Shown: positions 63,810 through 64,000 of the stretch, piece after piece
How positions within the stretch are numbered: position 1 is the first letter of the stretch
How the letters are laid out: each line of letters opens with the position of its first letter
Origin: Solirubrobacteraceae bacterium
Lineage (GTDB): Bacteria; Actinomycetota; Thermoleophilia; Solirubrobacterales; Solirubrobacteraceae
Direction: 5' to 3'
DNA length: 64,000 nt
Assembly (NCBI GenBank): GCA_029263125.1
Contig: JAJCYD010000004.1
Location: 89,948-153,947 of the forward strand
Translations under genes and position numbers: made by a program
The notes under the pieces: model-generated
Told to the model about the DNA's origin: nothing
The model's input: the letters and a program-made list of their open reading frames with translations, nothing else
The model's database searches: none

Positions 63810-63872
63810 GAGGCGGGGTGAGGCGGTCAGGGGAGGCCCGTAGGGCCGAGTCTGGCCGCCTCACCCCGCCTC
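63810..63872. repeat. 17-bp perfect inverted repeat with inner hairpin
   Basis: GAGGCGGGGTGAGGCGG (63810-63826) and its exact complement (63856-63872) flank a spacer that itself folds as GGCCC-GTA-GGGCC. The left arm holds two copies of GTGAGGCGG (63808-63816 and 63818-63826). Lies between two divergent genes, 26 bp upstream of the plus-strand start; could be an operator, an element end or a terminator-like structure. Confidence 0.75.
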
Positions 63873-63897
63873 GCGCGTCCGCCGGTGGGGAGGACTG

Positions 63898-64000
63898 ATG
63901 GCCCGCGAGTGGCGAGATGCGATGTTCGTGGATCACCCGGCATCGTGGGTGCTGCACCTGAGCCCGCTGAGGTCGTCGTGCCCAGGCGATCAGGCTGCCG
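63898..64000 (+). CDS. Start of a further gene (cut by window edge)
   Basis: An ATG at 63898 preceded by a strong GGGGAGG site six bases upstream opens a frame that runs to the window end: MAREWRDAMFVDHPASWVLH and further. Only 34 residues are visible, so no family can be named. Its promoter region holds the inverted repeat at 63810-63872. Confidence 0.5.
   Translation, partial: MAREWRDAMFVDHPASWVLHLSPLRSSCPGDQAA

Overview
The window is 64 kb of very GC-rich chromosomal DNA in which nearly every real gene shows strong G/C third positions. Actinobacterial markers are present: an mIHF-type nucleoid protein (49135-49446), PspC/LiaF-type membrane proteins, an Mce-type lipid importer and a PadR regulator. 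The gene set and the style of its proteins (Lys/Ala/Pro-rich tails, cupredoxins, glycoside hydrolases ending in Arg-rich segments) resemble the class Thermoleophilia (Solirubrobacterales, Conexibacter-like). That assignment is inference; no rRNA is present. I see no tRNA, rRNA, CRISPR array or insertion sequence.

Layout. Positions 1-8.2 kb hold a conserved minus-strand housekeeping run: tilS, hpt, ftsH, folP, folB, folK, a HugZ-like protein, coaX, greA and the start of clpC. From 8.3 to 12.2 kb lies an envelope-stress module: a lipoprotein, a PspC/LiaF-like protein, a small membrane protein, a PspC-fused histidine kinase and a LuxR-type response regulator. From 12.4 to 18 kb come an SCP2 protein with a phasin-like partner, a nucleoside phosphorylase, a three-module cell-wall hydrolase closed by a strong terminator, and a conserved unknown. 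Positions 18-21.8 kb carry fatty-acid oxidation genes (an HAD-ECH fusion with inverted domain order and an acyl-CoA dehydrogenase) with a PadR regulator and a palindromic operator.

Positions 22-25 kb carry an acidic unknown and a three-gene copper cluster (cupredoxin, two-domain multicopper oxidase, second cupredoxin). From 25 to 33.2 kb are TerC, a C-terminal fragment of a Ca2+/H+ exchanger, an aldo/keto reductase, a lipoprotein, a glucuronyl C5-epimerase-like protein, an EVE protein, a secreted glycosidase and an MBL hydrolase. Positions 33.4-36.6 kb hold a MoxR/VWA pair and a DUF2294 gene with a disturbed start. Positions 36.7-39.3 kb encode an ABC importer of the thiamine-precursor type. 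Positions 39.3-43.7 kb hold two DNA glycosylases around a penicillin-acylase homologue. Positions 43.9-46 kb hold an MBL-rhodanese protein and a TauE exporter (sulfur handling).

Positions 46.5-48.8 kb contain a divergent pair, a GNAT-like acyltransferase and a serine-palmitoyltransferase-like enzyme, that could start sphingolipid synthesis. Positions 49.5-56.4 kb form an Mce/Mla-type operon (two YrbE/MlaE permeases, MlaF ATPase, MMPL/RND protein). It lacks any MCE-domain gene and carries an Ala/Pro-rich repeat protein where such genes would be expected. Positions 57.1-62.5 kb form a nitrogen block: PucR-type regulator, glnK, amt and, divergently, type III glutamine synthetase, with repeat sequences in the shared promoter region. 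From about 62.5 kb the sequence changes character: an unrecognised protein of less GC-biased composition, a large inverted repeat and the start of a new gene, possibly the edge of an acquired segment.
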